From assembly GCA_024698585.1 (NCBI GenBank), contig JAILRB010000056.1, positions 1 through 64,000 on the forward strand: DNA of 64,000 bases. Direction: 5' to 3'. The notes beneath the pieces were generated by a model that ran no database searches, was not told where the DNA came from, and saw only the letters and a list, made by a program, of their open reading frames with translations. The first letter of the stretch is position 1, and each line of letters begins with the position of its first letter. Positions 24,761 to 33,928 of the stretch are shown here, in pieces. The translations under genes were made by a program, and so were the position numbers. Source of the DNA: Eubacterium sp. (GTDB taxonomy: Bacteria > Bacillota > Clostridia > Lachnospirales > Lachnospiraceae).

Positions 24761-27457
24761 ATGAGCGATTTAAAATATTTAGATACCAAGGGGACTTTCA
24801 CCTTGGACAATCCGGATTTAACCAGCTATATGTATTTTCCGCTTTGCAATGAAGCAGGGATGATGAGCTCCATCACACCTGATTTAGGCGGAGATATTAA
24901 ACTGGATCAGAATACTTTCTTACTGGAGCCGGTAAGTGCTGAAAACCTTCACAATAACAAATCCAGCAGAAACTTCTGGGTTTATGTGGAAGGAAAAGGT
25001 GCATGGTCCGCTACAGGACGTTCTGCAAAACAGCAGGCACAGCTTTTTGATGAAAAGAAAGAACAGGTAAAACTGACTGCCGGAATTGCATGGCATCAGG
25101 TTGAAAGAGAATCAGAAGAGTTTGGCTTAAAGGCAGTGCTTACTTCCTTTGTACCAAACACAGAAGATAAAGTAGAATTAACAAAAGTAGAAATTACAAA
25201 TACATCCGGGGAAACACAGAAGATTACATCGACTGTAGCAATTCCAATGTATGCACGTTCTGCAACAAACATCAGAGATCACAGACATGTAACATCTCTG
25301 CTTCACAGAACGCATACTGTGAAAAACGGAATCATGATATTCCCGACACTTACTTTTGATGAAAGAGGACATAACAAAAATACTGTTTACTATAGTGCTC
25401 TGGCAAAAGAAGATGTGAATGGTGAAATGACTTCACCGGTAAGCTTCTGTCCGGTTACGGAAGAGTTTATCGGGGACGGAGGAAACTTCGAAAATCCATA
25501 TTATGTCATGAAGAATGAACCGTTGCCATATGTGGCAGGACAGCAGGTAGACGGTTATGAAACTGTTGCTGCAATCCGTTTTGCAACCGGTGATATTGCT
25601 CCGGGTGAAACAAAGACATATATCGTGGCATTAGGTTATGGAAATTCAGAGGCTGATATTACAGAAATCAGCAAGAAATATTTGATCACAAAGCATTTCG
25701 ATAATTTATTGGAACAGACAAAGAACTACTGGCAGGACAAAATCAATGTCAGCTACTCTTCTGCGGACACCGATTTTGATAACTGGATGCACTGGGTAAA
25801 TTATCAACCAATGCTTCGCCGTATTTACGGATGTTCCTTCCTTCCACATCATGACTATGGAAAAGGTGGTCGTGGATGGAGAGATTTATGGCAGGATTGT
25901 TTGGCACTTCTCATTATGGAACCGGAACAGGTTCGCCAGATGTTAATTGATAACTTTGGCGGGGTTCGTTTCGACGGAACCAATGCGACAATTATCGGAG
26001 CAAAGCAGGGTGAATTTATTGCCGATAGAAACAATATTACCCGTGTTTGGATGGACCATGGTGCATGGCCATATCTGACTACAGAATTATACATCCAGCA
26101 GACCGGTGATATTGAATTCCTTACAGAAGAAAATACATACTTTAAAGATATTCAGGTTTGCCGTGGAGAAGGCAAGGACTGGGAATGGAAAGATGCTCAG
26201 GGAAATCAGCAGTTAACAGCGGAAATGTCATCTTATTCCGGAACAGTTTTGGAACATATGCTCATTCAGCATTTGACAGCCTTCTATGACGTGGGAGAAC
26301 ATAACCACATCAAGATTCGTGGTGCTGACTGGAATGATGCTTTGGATATGGCAGATGAGCGAGGAGAAAGTGTAGCATTTACAGCACTTTATGGTGGAAA
26401 CTTAAGAGACCTTGCAAAGGACATTCTGGCATATCAGGAAAAGACAGGAAAAGATACTGTTGTTTTAGCAAAAGAATTATTGATTCTTTTAGATGCAGAT
26501 GCGTCCATTTATGATAGCATTGGTGAAAAGAATGCTGTACTGAGTGAATATTGCGAAACAGTAAAACATACGATTAGCGGAGAAAAAGTGGAAGTATCCT
26601 GCGTAGACCTTGCAAAGACATTGACAGGAATGTCTGAATGGATTGCAGAGCACATTCGTGCAACAGAATGGACCGGCGATAAGGCAGGAAACTTCTGGTT
26701 CAACGGATATTATGACAACAGCGGAAAGGCAGTAGAAGGAGACTTTGAAACCGGAGCAAGAATGATGCTTACCAGCCAGGTATTTACCGTTATGGCAGGA
26801 ACAGCTACCGATGCTCAGATTGAAAGCATTGTAAAGGCAGCAGACAAGTATCTTTATGATGAGACAATCGGTGGATACCGCCTGAATACAGATTTCAAGG
26901 AAGTAAAGGCAGACTTGGGACGAGCTTTCGGATTCGCTTTCGGTCATAAGGAAAATGGAGCAGTCTTCTGTCATATGGCAACCATGTATGCCAACGCATT
27001 ATACAGCAGAGGATATGCGAAAGAAGGTTATAAGGTAATTAATACATTATATAAACATTGTAATGATTATCATAAGAGTAACATCTATCCGGGTGTTCCG
27101 GAATATGTCAGCCAACGTGGACGTGGAATGTACCACTATCTGACAGGAGCAGCCAGCTGGTTACTGCTTACCGTATTAAATCAGATGTACGGTATTCAGG
27201 GAAGCCTTGGTGCATTGACCTTTAAGCCACAGCTTTTGGCAGAACAGTTTGAAGATGGAAAGGCATCTGCACAGTGCATGTTCCGTGGCGTAAAAATCAA
27301 TGTGACTTATGTCAATGATGAAGGCGTGGAAGCCGGAATCTATAAGGTGAAGGAAATCTACATTGACGGTCAGAAATATTCTGACGGAGATACCATCACA
27401 AAGGCAGACGTTGATAAGTTAGGCGATGAAGCAGACATTCGTGTCGTACTGGGATAA
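24761..27457 (+). CDS. Probable laminaribiose phosphorylase (GH94)
   Basis: An 898-residue cytosolic GH94 enzyme. The start at 24761 is preferred to an in-frame Met at 24737 because GGGAG lies six bases before it. Layout: beta-sandwich (about 1-300), linker helix, (alpha/alpha)6 barrel (about 330-800), C-terminal beta-sheet. The catalytic Asp lies in RGADWNDALD (Asp526 region) and phosphate/substrate motifs GGRGWRDLWQDCLA and RVWMDHGAWPY are intact. The length and the GRGWRDLWQD motif fit laminaribiose phosphorylases; cellobiose phosphorylases are nearer 810 residues. The reaction is laminaribiose plus phosphate to glucose 1-phosphate plus glucose. Specificity is inferred from these traits and the beta-1,3-glucan context. 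Confidence 0.82.
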   Translation: MSDLKYLDTKGTFTLDNPDLTSYMYFPLCNEAGMMSSITPDLGGDIKLDQNTFLLEPVSAENLHNNKSSRNFWVYVEGKGAWSATGRSAKQQAQLFDEKKEQVKLTAGIAWHQVERESEEFGLKAVLTSFVPNTEDKVELTKVEITNTSGETQKITSTVAIPMYARSATNIRDHRHVTSLLHRTHTVKNGIMIFPTLTFDERGHNKNTVYYSALAKEDVNGEMTSPVSFCPVTEEFIGDGGNFENPYYVMKNEPLPYVAGQQVDGYETVAAIRFATGDIAPGETKTYIVALGYGNSEADITEISKKYLITKHFDNLLEQTKNYWQDKINVSYSSADTDFDNWMHWVNYQPMLRRIYGCSFLPHHDYGKGGRGWRDLWQDCLALLIMEPEQVRQMLIDNFGGVRFDGTNATIIGAKQGEFIADRNNITRVWMDHGAWPYLTTELYIQQTGDIEFLTEENTYFKDIQVCRGEGKDWEWKDAQGNQQLTAEMSSYSGTVLEHMLIQHLTAFYDVGEHNHIKIRGADWNDALDMADERGESVAFTALYGGNLRDLAKDILAYQEKTGKDTVVLAKELLILLDADASIYDSIGEKNAVLSEYCETVKHTISGEKVEVSCVDLAKTLTGMSEWIAEHIRATEWTGDKAGNFWFNGYYDNSGKAVEGDFETGARMMLTSQVFTVMAGTATDAQIESIVKAADKYLYDETIGGYRLNTDFKEVKADLGRAFGFAFGHKENGAVFCHMATMYANALYSRGYAKEGYKVINTLYKHCNDYHKSNIYPGVPEYVSQRGRGMYHYLTGAASWLLLTVLNQMYGIQGSLGALTFKPQLLAEQFEDGKASAQCMFRGVKINVTYVNDEGVEAGIYKVKEIYIDGQKYSDGDTITKADVDKLGDEADIRVVLG

Positions 27458-27462
27458 CAATC

Positions 27463-27493
27463 AAGCCGGAGCGAAAAACTCCGGCTTTTTAAA
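27463..27493 (+). terminator. Intrinsic terminator after the GH94 gene
   Basis: AAGCCGGAG and CTCCGGCTT pair around CGAAAAA, followed by a T-run that starts in the stem. It lies only about 15 bases before the next start codon, so some read-through into the GH17 gene is likely; no separate promoter is seen in the gap. Confidence 0.8.
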
Positions 27494-27507
27494 AAAGGAG
27501 AATAAAG

Positions 27508-28416
27508 ATGTTTAAAATGGAATACGGCAGAGCAATCTGTTATTCAGGGTATCGTGAAGGACAGAGTCCTGTAACAGAAACTTACCCAACCTATGATCAA
27601 ATTGTAGAGGATATGAAAATTTTGGATAAGCATGGTTTTAAGTACATAAGAATGTACGATCCGGTAAGCTATGCGGAAATGACTTGTCAGGTCATCAGAG
27701 ATTTAGGACTGAATATCAAGTTGATGTTAGGACCGGGATTGATTTCAGAAGTAAACAATCCGGGATGTCCGTGGTTACAGACCAACTATTCTGCAGAAGA
27801 ATTGGCAGAACGTGCGAAATTCAATGACCAGAGAATCGAAGAATTAATCCGTATCGCCAATGAATATTCGGATGTAATTAATGTGGTTTCCATTGGAAAT
27901 GAAAACACACCGGATTGGGGTGCAAACAATGTGCCGGTAGAGCGTTTGGTAAGTTTTGCCAAGAGATTGCATGAAGGAACCGATAAGCCGGTAACCTTTA
28001 ATGAAGGTGCTTTCGAATGGCCAAGAATTCCGCAGATTGCAGAACAGATAGATATTATCTGTGTTCATTCTTATCCGCTTTGGCATGGAGTTTCCGTAGA
28101 AGATGGATTGGCTGAAAACAAAGAGTGGTATCAGAAAATCAAGGAAGCCTATCCGGATAAACCGGTCATCTTCTCTGAAGTGGGCTGGGCAACCAAGAGT
28201 AAGCCTGGAACTGAAATGGGAGAAGGTCAGACCAATGAAGCAAACCAGAAAAAATATTATGATGAATTCTGGGCATGGGCAGATAAGGAACAAATCATTG
28301 CTTATATGTTTGAAGCCTTTGATGAACCATGGAAGGGTGGAAATGACCCAATCGAAGCAGAAAAGAACTGGGGAATTTACTACGTAGACAGAACACCGAA
28401 ACCGGTGATGGAATAA
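27508..28416 (+). CDS. Cytosolic GH17-like beta-1,3-glucosidase or glucanosyltransferase
   Basis: A 302-residue protein without signal peptide that forms a single TIM barrel of the GH17 type. The expected acid/base Glu is in SIGNENTPDW (Glu132) and the nucleophile Glu in FSEVGWAT (near residue 225). The end FEAFDEPWKG is typical of bacterial GH17 enzymes. It could trim or rearrange imported laminari-oligosaccharides so the two phosphorylases can use them. The start has AAGGAG eight bases upstream. GH17 is usually secreted in fungi and plants; an intracellular form in a phosphorylase cluster suggests work on oligosaccharides. Exact activity is inferred. Confidence 0.8.
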   Translation: MFKMEYGRAICYSGYREGQSPVTETYPTYDQIVEDMKILDKHGFKYIRMYDPVSYAEMTCQVIRDLGLNIKLMLGPGLISEVNNPGCPWLQTNYSAEELAERAKFNDQRIEELIRIANEYSDVINVVSIGNENTPDWGANNVPVERLVSFAKRLHEGTDKPVTFNEGAFEWPRIPQIAEQIDIICVHSYPLWHGVSVEDGLAENKEWYQKIKEAYPDKPVIFSEVGWATKSKPGTEMGEGQTNEANQKKYYDEFWAWADKEQIIAYMFEAFDEPWKGGNDPIEAEKNWGIYYVDRTPKPVME

Positions 28417-28421
28417 TATAA

Positions 28422-28478
28422 AACAGTCTTTCAGACAATGTGACAAAAAGGACATTGTTTGAAAGGCTTTTCTTTTTA
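28422..28478 (+). terminator. Intrinsic terminator after the GH17 gene
   Basis: GTCTTTCAGACAATGT pairs with ACATTGTTTGAAAGGC around a short loop, followed by TTTTCTTTTT. It closes the phosphorylase operon. The remaining gap to 28740 holds a promoter and a small leader hairpin; nothing else was seen. Confidence 0.8.
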
Positions 28479-28638
28479 TAAAAAAATTGTTCAAGGTTGA
28501 AAATTGTTAAAAATGTACAAAAAGACGGTGAAAGTGTGGGCTCGCAAAGATTTATTTTGTTAGATTTATCAATTATTGCGTCTTAAAGGGAGTTGTGCAA
28601 GATGCATAGTTAAAAAGGTTTTTAAAGAGAGGGATTGG

Positions 28639-28701
28639 TTGAATTGCACATAACATTGTGGTAAAATGTCTTTATCATTGGTTACAGGGGAAGTGCCCTG
28701 T
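28639..28701 (+). promoter_or_regulatory. Promoter and leader hairpin of the large surface-protein gene
   Basis: TTGAAT (28639-28644), 17 bases, TAAAAT (28662-28667) make a good promoter. In the leader, ACAGGG and CCCTGT (28684-28701) pair around a 6-base loop before the AAAGGAG site. Confidence 0.65.
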
Positions 28702-28740
28702 TAATGAGTAGAAAAATAAATATTTGAAAGGAGACATAAT

Positions 28741-31700
28741 ATGAAACTCAGTAAAACGATGAAGAAGTTTTTAGCTTATGTTTGCACATTGGCTATGGTT
28801 GTGGCAAGTATGGCAAGTTATCAGGCTAAAATAGTTAATGCAGTAGAGTTTTCGTTGGAAAAGGATGGAGCTACATATACTATGGCGAATCCGAGCGGAA
28901 ACTATGTAGGATTTGTATTGCAGGGTGCTTTTGATAATGCTCGTTTTGGTACAGCATGGAACGGTGATACAAGTGTTACATCTGCACAGGCGACCGTTAC
29001 TGTTGAACAGAATAACACAACAGTACTTGATTTAGGATCAAAAGGGAATGGTGGAAGTGTATATTTGAACGAAATTGAAAGTTTGGCGGATGGTACATAT
29101 TCTGTAGTGTTTACCGGAACAGGCGATTTCACAAATCAGGTAGAAAGAATTACTCTTACCGTTAGCGGAAAAGGTGGAAATGAAGGTGAAACATCAACGA
29201 ACGAAGATTCATCAGATGATGAACAGACTACAGATGCTACTTCTGCTTTGGCACCAGACACTAACACTGTAACAGACGGATGGTCAGATGCAGGAATTTA
29301 TAAAGTATATGCAGGAACCGGATGGTCCGGATGCGCTTCAAAGTTTGGCGTTGATGCCAATGATGATTCGCATATTGTTGTACAACAGACAGCAAGTAAC
29401 TGGGGTAGTGAATGGGGTACACAGGTAATGTTACTTCTTCCGGAATTAACAGCCAGCTTACAGGACGGTGCAACCTATACATTTGAATGGCCTATTAAGG
29501 CAGCTAATAATGATGGTGTGATTAAATTTGGCGGAAAAGAAGTTGCAATGACAGGAGAAGCACAGAAACTTGAAGGAAATGTTGAATTTAAAGGTGATGG
29601 GTTCGATCAGGCAGCAATTGTTGTAGGAATGGGGTATGTTGGATTGGCTAATCCAGTAGAATTCTATCAGCCAACAATTAAGGATGCCGAAGGAAAAATT
29701 GTTTATCCGAAGGAAGAAACATCTGCAGAAGAAACTTCCGCAGAAGAAACTTCCGCAGAAGAGACATCGGCAGAGGAGACATCCTCAGAAGAAACTACAG
29801 AAGAAACTACAGAAGAAACTACAGAAGAACCTGCAACAGTTGTTACTCCGGATTATGATGCAATCGTTAATGGAACAACAAACCTTGCGCTTCTTGGAAC
29901 AGCTTCTGACGAAGGAATTCATAGAGAAGGTGCTGTATCACAGCTCAATGATGGTGTAATTAATTCTTGGAATAATTACGATGCAGTCACAGTAGAAGGA
30001 AATGGTTCAGGAGCATTTGTTATTACCTTAGATAAAGCGTATGCTGCTTCTAGTATCGATCAGGTTGCTGTATGGTGGAGAACTTCTGACGTGCAGTTCC
30101 ACCCGGCTTCAAGTTATAAAGTTCAGTTTGGATATAAAGGATCCTTTAGAACAGTTGCAACTGCAACAATGGATGCAAAAGGTGATGCTGTTGGTGGCTG
30201 GGCAGATGAATCAAGACTTGTTACGGATTCCAACTTTACAGTTTCCCGTGTCAGCGGAAACGTTGATGCAATCAAGATTGTAGTTGATACTCCTGTAGAA
30301 TGGGGAGCACAGGTGAGAGAAATTGGTATTTTCTCTGAAACCCCACAGGAAGAACTGCCTTTGGAAAAAGCTGATACACCAGCAGGAATCACAGCAGAAT
30401 CTACAGATTATAATACAATTCAGTTTACTGTTACAGCTGCAGAAGGACAGGAAGAGGCTGGATATAAGTACAATGTTTTCATGGATGGAAAACTTGTAAA
30501 AGAAGGTGTTGCGGCTGGAACATATACAATTTCAAATGTTGCTGAAGGTGAACATACAGTTTCAGCAGTATCTGTTGTTGATGGAATGAACCCATCTGAT
30601 GCTGTAAGCAGTGATGCTGTAACAGTAAAAGATGTTGTGGAATTATTTAATTCCGTAAAAAATGTAGCATTAAATTCATCAGTAATTGATGTTTCATCAT
30701 TCTATAGTGAGGCTTATAATCTAGAAACTTCGCAGTGTGCAGTAGATGGAAACTTAGCTATTGGAGAAGATGCAGATAAGTGTATCAGAACAGGCGGTGG
30801 ACAGGATGCAACAATTACAATTGAATTGGCTCAGGCTTATAAAATAGCAGATTTAAAGAAGATTTTAATTGGATATTCAAACCCAAGAACATACGCAGCA
30901 GATACTGTTATTTCTGTATCTGAAGATGGTGAGAATTTTATGGATGTTGCTCAGAAGACAGGGTATGCATGCGTTAAAGATAACTCTACAATTGATGTAA
31001 ATACAATTGAAGCAACAAATACAGATGAAACAGAATTTAAGTTTGTGAAATTAGCAATCTCTGGTGGAAGCAATGCCTGGGGATATGTTGTAAATGAAAT
31101 TGCAGTAATTGTTGACAATGGAACAGAAGAAACATCTACAGTAGAAGAAACATCTTCAGAAGAGGAATCTTCAGAAGAGGAATCTTCAGAAGAAGAATCT
31201 TCAACAGTAGTAGAAACTTGCGATCTTCCAGCTCCCGTTGGATTAGTTAATTCAACAGGCGAAGGAACACTTCCATATAACTTCGCATGGGCTGCAGTAG
31301 AAGGTGCTGTTTTATATAATGTTTATATTAATGGAAACTTCGTAGATTCAGCTACAGTTTCAAGTTATAATTTGACACAGTTAGAAGATATGGCTGATGA
31401 TTACTATACAATCTCAGTAAGAGCAGTTGATGCTGAAGGAAGAGTATCTGTAAATGAAGCTTCTGTTGAATTTACAAAAGGTGAACCATCAACAGAGGTA
31501 TCATCAACAGTAGAAGAGACATCATCAGAAGAAACATCATCAGAAGAAACATCATCAGAAGAAAGTTCAACAGATGCTCAGGAAGTACTTGTGCCAGATA
31601 CAAATACTGTTACTGATGGATGGTCAGACGCAGGAATTTATAAAGTATATGCCGGAACCGGATGGTCTGGATGTGCTTCAAAATTCGGTGTGGATAGTAA

Positions 31701-32598
31701 GGATACATCGCATATCGTTGTTCAGCAGACGGCAAGTAACTGGAGTAGTGAATGGGGAACACAGATAATGTTACTTCTTCCGCAGTTGACAGCGAACGTA
31801 CAAGTTGGAGCAACATATACATTTGAGTGGCCAATTAAGGCAGCTAATAATGATGGTGTGATTAAATTTGGCGGAAAAGAAGTTGCAATGACAGGAGAAG
31901 CACAGACACTTGAAGGAACTGTTGAAATTAAAGGTGATGAATTCCAGCAGGCAGCAGTTGTTGTAGGTATGGGATACGTTGGATTGGCTAATCCGGTAGA
32001 ATTCTATCAGCCAACAATTAAGGATGCAGAAGGAAAAGTAGTTTATCCAGCATCTGAAGAAACATCAAGTGAAGAAACATCAAGTGAAGAAACATCAAGT
32101 GAAGAAATATCAAGTGAAGAGACATCAAACGAAGAGACATCAAGCGAAGAGACATCATCAGAAGTGACTACGGCAGAAGTTACAACTGGTACACCAGCTA
32201 CGACAAAAGCGCCTGCAACTACAAAGGCACCAGCAACTACAAAGAGTGCAGCTCAGCAGATTGCAGACTTCCAGAAGAAGTGTGGTGTAGCAAAGGTAAA
32301 ACTTGCTTCTAAGGCTAAGAAATCAGCTAAGAAGGTTAAAGTAACATTGAAGAAGAATGTTAAGGGTGCAGACGGATTGGTAGTTCGCTTCTATAAGAGC
32401 AGAAAACTTGCAAGAAAGAATCGGAAGTTTGTAAAAGAATTTACAGTTAAGAAGAACCCTAAGACATTTACTCTTAAGAACAAGAAACTGAAAGCGAAGA
32501 AATTATTTATCCGAGTATGTGGATACAAGATGATCAACGGAAAGAAAGTCTTTGCTAAGAAATGGTCAGTTACAAAGAGTGTTAAAATTAAAAAATAA
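28741..32598 (+). CDS. Large secreted multi-domain carbohydrate-binding surface protein
   Basis: A 1285-residue secreted protein with no catalytic domain that I recognise. Layout: signal peptide (1-32); beta domain (34-145); CBM-like domain A (169-326, NTVTDGWSDAGIYKVYAGTG); Glu/Thr/Ser linker (327-370); F5/8-type-C-like sandwich (370-535); FN3 (538-632); second F5/8-type-C-like domain (632-795); linker; FN3 (824-915); a second copy of domain A (948-1105); long Ser/Glu/Thr linker; Lys-rich C-terminal module (about 1180-1285). The two A copies are almost identical, including 73 identical bases. The same C-terminal module ends the next two proteins. It probably acts as a glucan-binding scaffold on the cell surface; linker Glu and module Lys charges may help wall retention. 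Confidence 0.75.
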   Translation: MKLSKTMKKFLAYVCTLAMVVASMASYQAKIVNAVEFSLEKDGATYTMANPSGNYVGFVLQGAFDNARFGTAWNGDTSVTSAQATVTVEQNNTTVLDLGSKGNGGSVYLNEIESLADGTYSVVFTGTGDFTNQVERITLTVSGKGGNEGETSTNEDSSDDEQTTDATSALAPDTNTVTDGWSDAGIYKVYAGTGWSGCASKFGVDANDDSHIVVQQTASNWGSEWGTQVMLLLPELTASLQDGATYTFEWPIKAANNDGVIKFGGKEVAMTGEAQKLEGNVEFKGDGFDQAAIVVGMGYVGLANPVEFYQPTIKDAEGKIVYPKEETSAEETSAEETSAEETSAEETSSEETTEETTEETTEEPATVVTPDYDAIVNGTTNLALLGTASDEGIHREGAVSQLNDGVINSWNNYDAVTVEGNGSGAFVITLDKAYAASSIDQVAVWWRTSDVQFHPASSYKVQFGYKGSFRTVATATMDAKGDAVGGWADESRLVTDSNFTVSRVSGNVDAIKIVVDTPVEWGAQVREIGIFSETPQEELPLEKADTPAGITAESTDYNTIQFTVTAAEGQEEAGYKYNVFMDGKLVKEGVAAGTYTISNVAEGEHTVSAVSVVDGMNPSDAVSSDAVTVKDVVELFNSVKNVALNSSVIDVSSFYSEAYNLETSQCAVDGNLAIGEDADKCIRTGGGQDATITIELAQAYKIADLKKILIGYSNPRTYAADTVISVSEDGENFMDVAQKTGYACVKDNSTIDVNTIEATNTDETEFKFVKLAISGGSNAWGYVVNEIAVIVDNGTEETSTVEETSSEEESSEEESSEEESSTVVETCDLPAPVGLVNSTGEGTLPYNFAWAAVEGAVLYNVYINGNFVDSATVSSYNLTQLEDMADDYYTISVRAVDAEGRVSVNEASVEFTKGEPSTEVSSTVEETSSEETSSEETSSEESSTDAQEVLVPDTNTVTDGWSDAGIYKVYAGTGWSGCASKFGVDSKDTSHIVVQQTASNWSSEWGTQIMLLLPQLTANVQVGATYTFEWPIKAANNDGVIKFGGKEVAMTGEAQTLEGTVEIKGDEFQQAAVVVGMGYVGLANPVEFYQPTIKDAEGKVVYPASEETSSEETSSEETSSEEISSEETSNEETSSEETSSEVTTAEVTTGTPATTKAPATTKAPATTKSAAQQIADFQKKCGVAKVKLASKAKKSAKKVKVTLKKNVKGADGLVVRFYKSRKLARKNRKFVKEFTVKKNPKTFTLKNKKLKAKKLFIRVCGYKMINGKKVFAKKWSVTKSVKIKK
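29249..29715 (+). repeat. Domain A, copy 1 of an internal duplication
   Basis: Coding repeat within the surface-protein gene. Bases 29494-29566 are identical over 73 positions to 31834-31906, and the rest is highly similar. This implies recent duplication or gene conversion. Confidence 0.8.
31584..32050 (+). repeat. Domain A, copy 2 of an internal duplication
   Basis: Second copy of the CBM-like domain of the surface protein, about 2.3 kb after the first. See 29249-29715 for the identical stretch. Confidence 0.8.
32055..32165 (+). repeat. 15-base tandem repeat encoding the Ser/Glu/Thr linker
   Basis: About seven units of GAAACATCAAGTGAA-like sequence encode ETSSE repeats. Since the unit is a multiple of three, copy-number change would alter linker length without frameshift. 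Related arrays lie at 29714-29830, 31140-31203 and 31500-31565. Confidence 0.7.
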
Positions 32599-32617
32599 AC
32601 CATTATAAAATGGGATG

Positions 32618-32648
32618 GAGAGCGACTTTAGTAAGTCGCTCTCTTTTT
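32618..32648 (+). terminator. Intrinsic terminator after the large surface-protein gene
   Basis: GAGAGCGACTT and AAGTCGCTCTC form a perfect 11-bp stem with loop TAGT, followed by five T. Confidence 0.9.
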
Positions 32649-32767
32649 ATTGATGGCGAAGAAATTTACGGATTTACCTGAACGAATTTGGCAATAAGAA
32701 GTTGTGCTTTGGCGCATATGGTGTTAGAATCAATATCAAGGAAAAAAGAACGGATTGGAGAAAGATA

Positions 32768-33916
32768 ATGAAGAAAAAAATTTTTGCGTTATTTATGGCT
32801 TTAACATTACTTGGTAGTACAATTAGTATCTCAGCAGACGAAGAGGGGGTCGTGGTTGATAATCCATGGGCTGATTTTTTTGCCGGAACGAAAATAGGAT
32901 TTGATGTCAATGATTCGTATTTAAATGGATGGACAGGTTCATCTGCTACAGTAGAGTCGCAGAACAACAATGCGATAGTGAAGGTTGCCACGACAGGAAC
33001 ATCCGAAGGGGATGAGTCTATGTGGGCGATTCAGATTAAGAGTGTGACTTTTGATGTGATTGTCGGAGAAAAATATAAATATACGGCCACGTTGATGTCC
33101 ACAAAGGATAAAGAAATTGTTATTAAATTGGCTTCTACCGATGGAAATAATACGGAGTATAAAGCACTTCGAGTACAGTTGAAAGCAAATGAATCGAAAA
33201 ACATTGCAATCGACAATATAGAACCGACGATGAATGGAATGCAGGTTATATATGGGTTAGGAACAATGGGAACAGAAACTCCTGTTACGAATTTTGAGAT
33301 TGTTTTAAATAATTCATTAATAGAAGGAACTTTACCGAAAAATAATCCGACAACGGAAGTGACAACGTCTGAAATAACATCAGAAGCAACATCAGAGGTT
33401 GGAACGTCAGAAGTAACAACATCAGAAGTCAGCACGTCAGAAGTGACCACAGCAGAAGTGACTACAGCAGAAGTGACTACAGCAGAAGTGACTACAGAGC
33501 CAGTTAGCGGTTCTTCTAATGAAACTTCGACCAAAGAACAAAAGACAACCAGCAGTGAACAACAACAAATTCAGGCTTTTCAGAAGCAGTGTGGTGTTGC
33601 AAAGGTTAAACTTGCTTTAAAGGCTAAAAGGTCAGCGAAGAAGATTAAAGTGACTTTAAAGAAGAATGTGAAAGGTGCAGATGGATTAGTTGTTCGCTTT
33701 TATAAGAGTAGAAAGCTTGCTAAAACAAATAAGAAATATGTGAAGGAATTTACGGTAGTAGGTAATCCAAAAGCATTTTCTCTGAAAAACAAGAAATTAA
33801 AGGCGAAGAAATTATTTATCAGAGTGTGCGGCTACAAGATGATTGGTGGAAAGAAAGTCTTTGCCAAGAAGTGGTCTGTAACAAAGATGGTTAAAATTGC
33901 AAAGAAGAAATCGTAA
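32768..33916 (+). CDS. Secreted CBM-like protein with Thr-rich linker and Lys-rich C-terminal module
   Basis: A 382-residue secreted protein. The start at 32768 is chosen because GGAG lies seven bases upstream and a signal peptide (MKKKIFALFM..) starts there; an upstream in-frame Met at 32702 lacks a ribosome site. Layout: signal peptide (about 1-24), beta-sandwich of the CBM4/9 kind (about 30-190, VIVGEKYKYTATLMS), Thr/Ser/Glu/Val linker built of TSEVT and TAEVT repeats (about 195-245), and the Lys-rich module (about 275-382, VKVTLKKN-like, RVCGYKM). The module is about 85 percent the same as that ending the previous protein by eye. It resembles the protein at 2070 in its sandwich. Probably a surface glucan-binding protein. 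Confidence 0.75.
   Translation: MKKKIFALFMALTLLGSTISISADEEGVVVDNPWADFFAGTKIGFDVNDSYLNGWTGSSATVESQNNNAIVKVATTGTSEGDESMWAIQIKSVTFDVIVGEKYKYTATLMSTKDKEIVIKLASTDGNNTEYKALRVQLKANESKNIAIDNIEPTMNGMQVIYGLGTMGTETPVTNFEIVLNNSLIEGTLPKNNPTTEVTTSEITSEATSEVGTSEVTTSEVSTSEVTTAEVTTAEVTTAEVTTEPVSGSSNETSTKEQKTTSSEQQQIQAFQKQCGVAKVKLALKAKRSAKKIKVTLKKNVKGADGLVVRFYKSRKLAKTNKKYVKEFTVVGNPKAFSLKNKKLKAKKLFIRVCGYKMIGGKKVFAKKWSVTKMVKIAKKKS
33415..33492 (+). repeat. 15-base tandem repeat encoding the Thr/Glu/Val linker
   Basis: Units of GTGACTACAGCAGAA recur three to four times exactly, with diverged units before them. They encode VTTAE and could vary in number without frameshift. Confidence 0.7.
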
Positions 33917-33928
33917 GGAGAAAATCAA

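Noticed and set aside
26489-26974. Open frame of 161 codons on the - strand opposite the GH94 gene
   Set aside because: Antisense shadow; Ser/Cys-rich with no domain, inside a conserved enzyme gene.
27844-28494. Long open frame on the - strand opposite the GH17 gene (216 codons)
   Set aside because: No ribosome site, Cys/Phe/Ile-rich composition typical of antisense frames, and the + strand gene there is a clear GH17 enzyme.
29714-29830. Possible CRISPR array in repeated DNA
   Set aside because: The repeats are contiguous 12-15-base coding units without spacers. No CRISPR array or cas gene was seen in the window.
33031-33534. Val/Thr-rich open frame on the - strand
   Set aside because: It is the reverse reading of the Thr/Glu repeat linker and of the CBM region of the gene at 32768.
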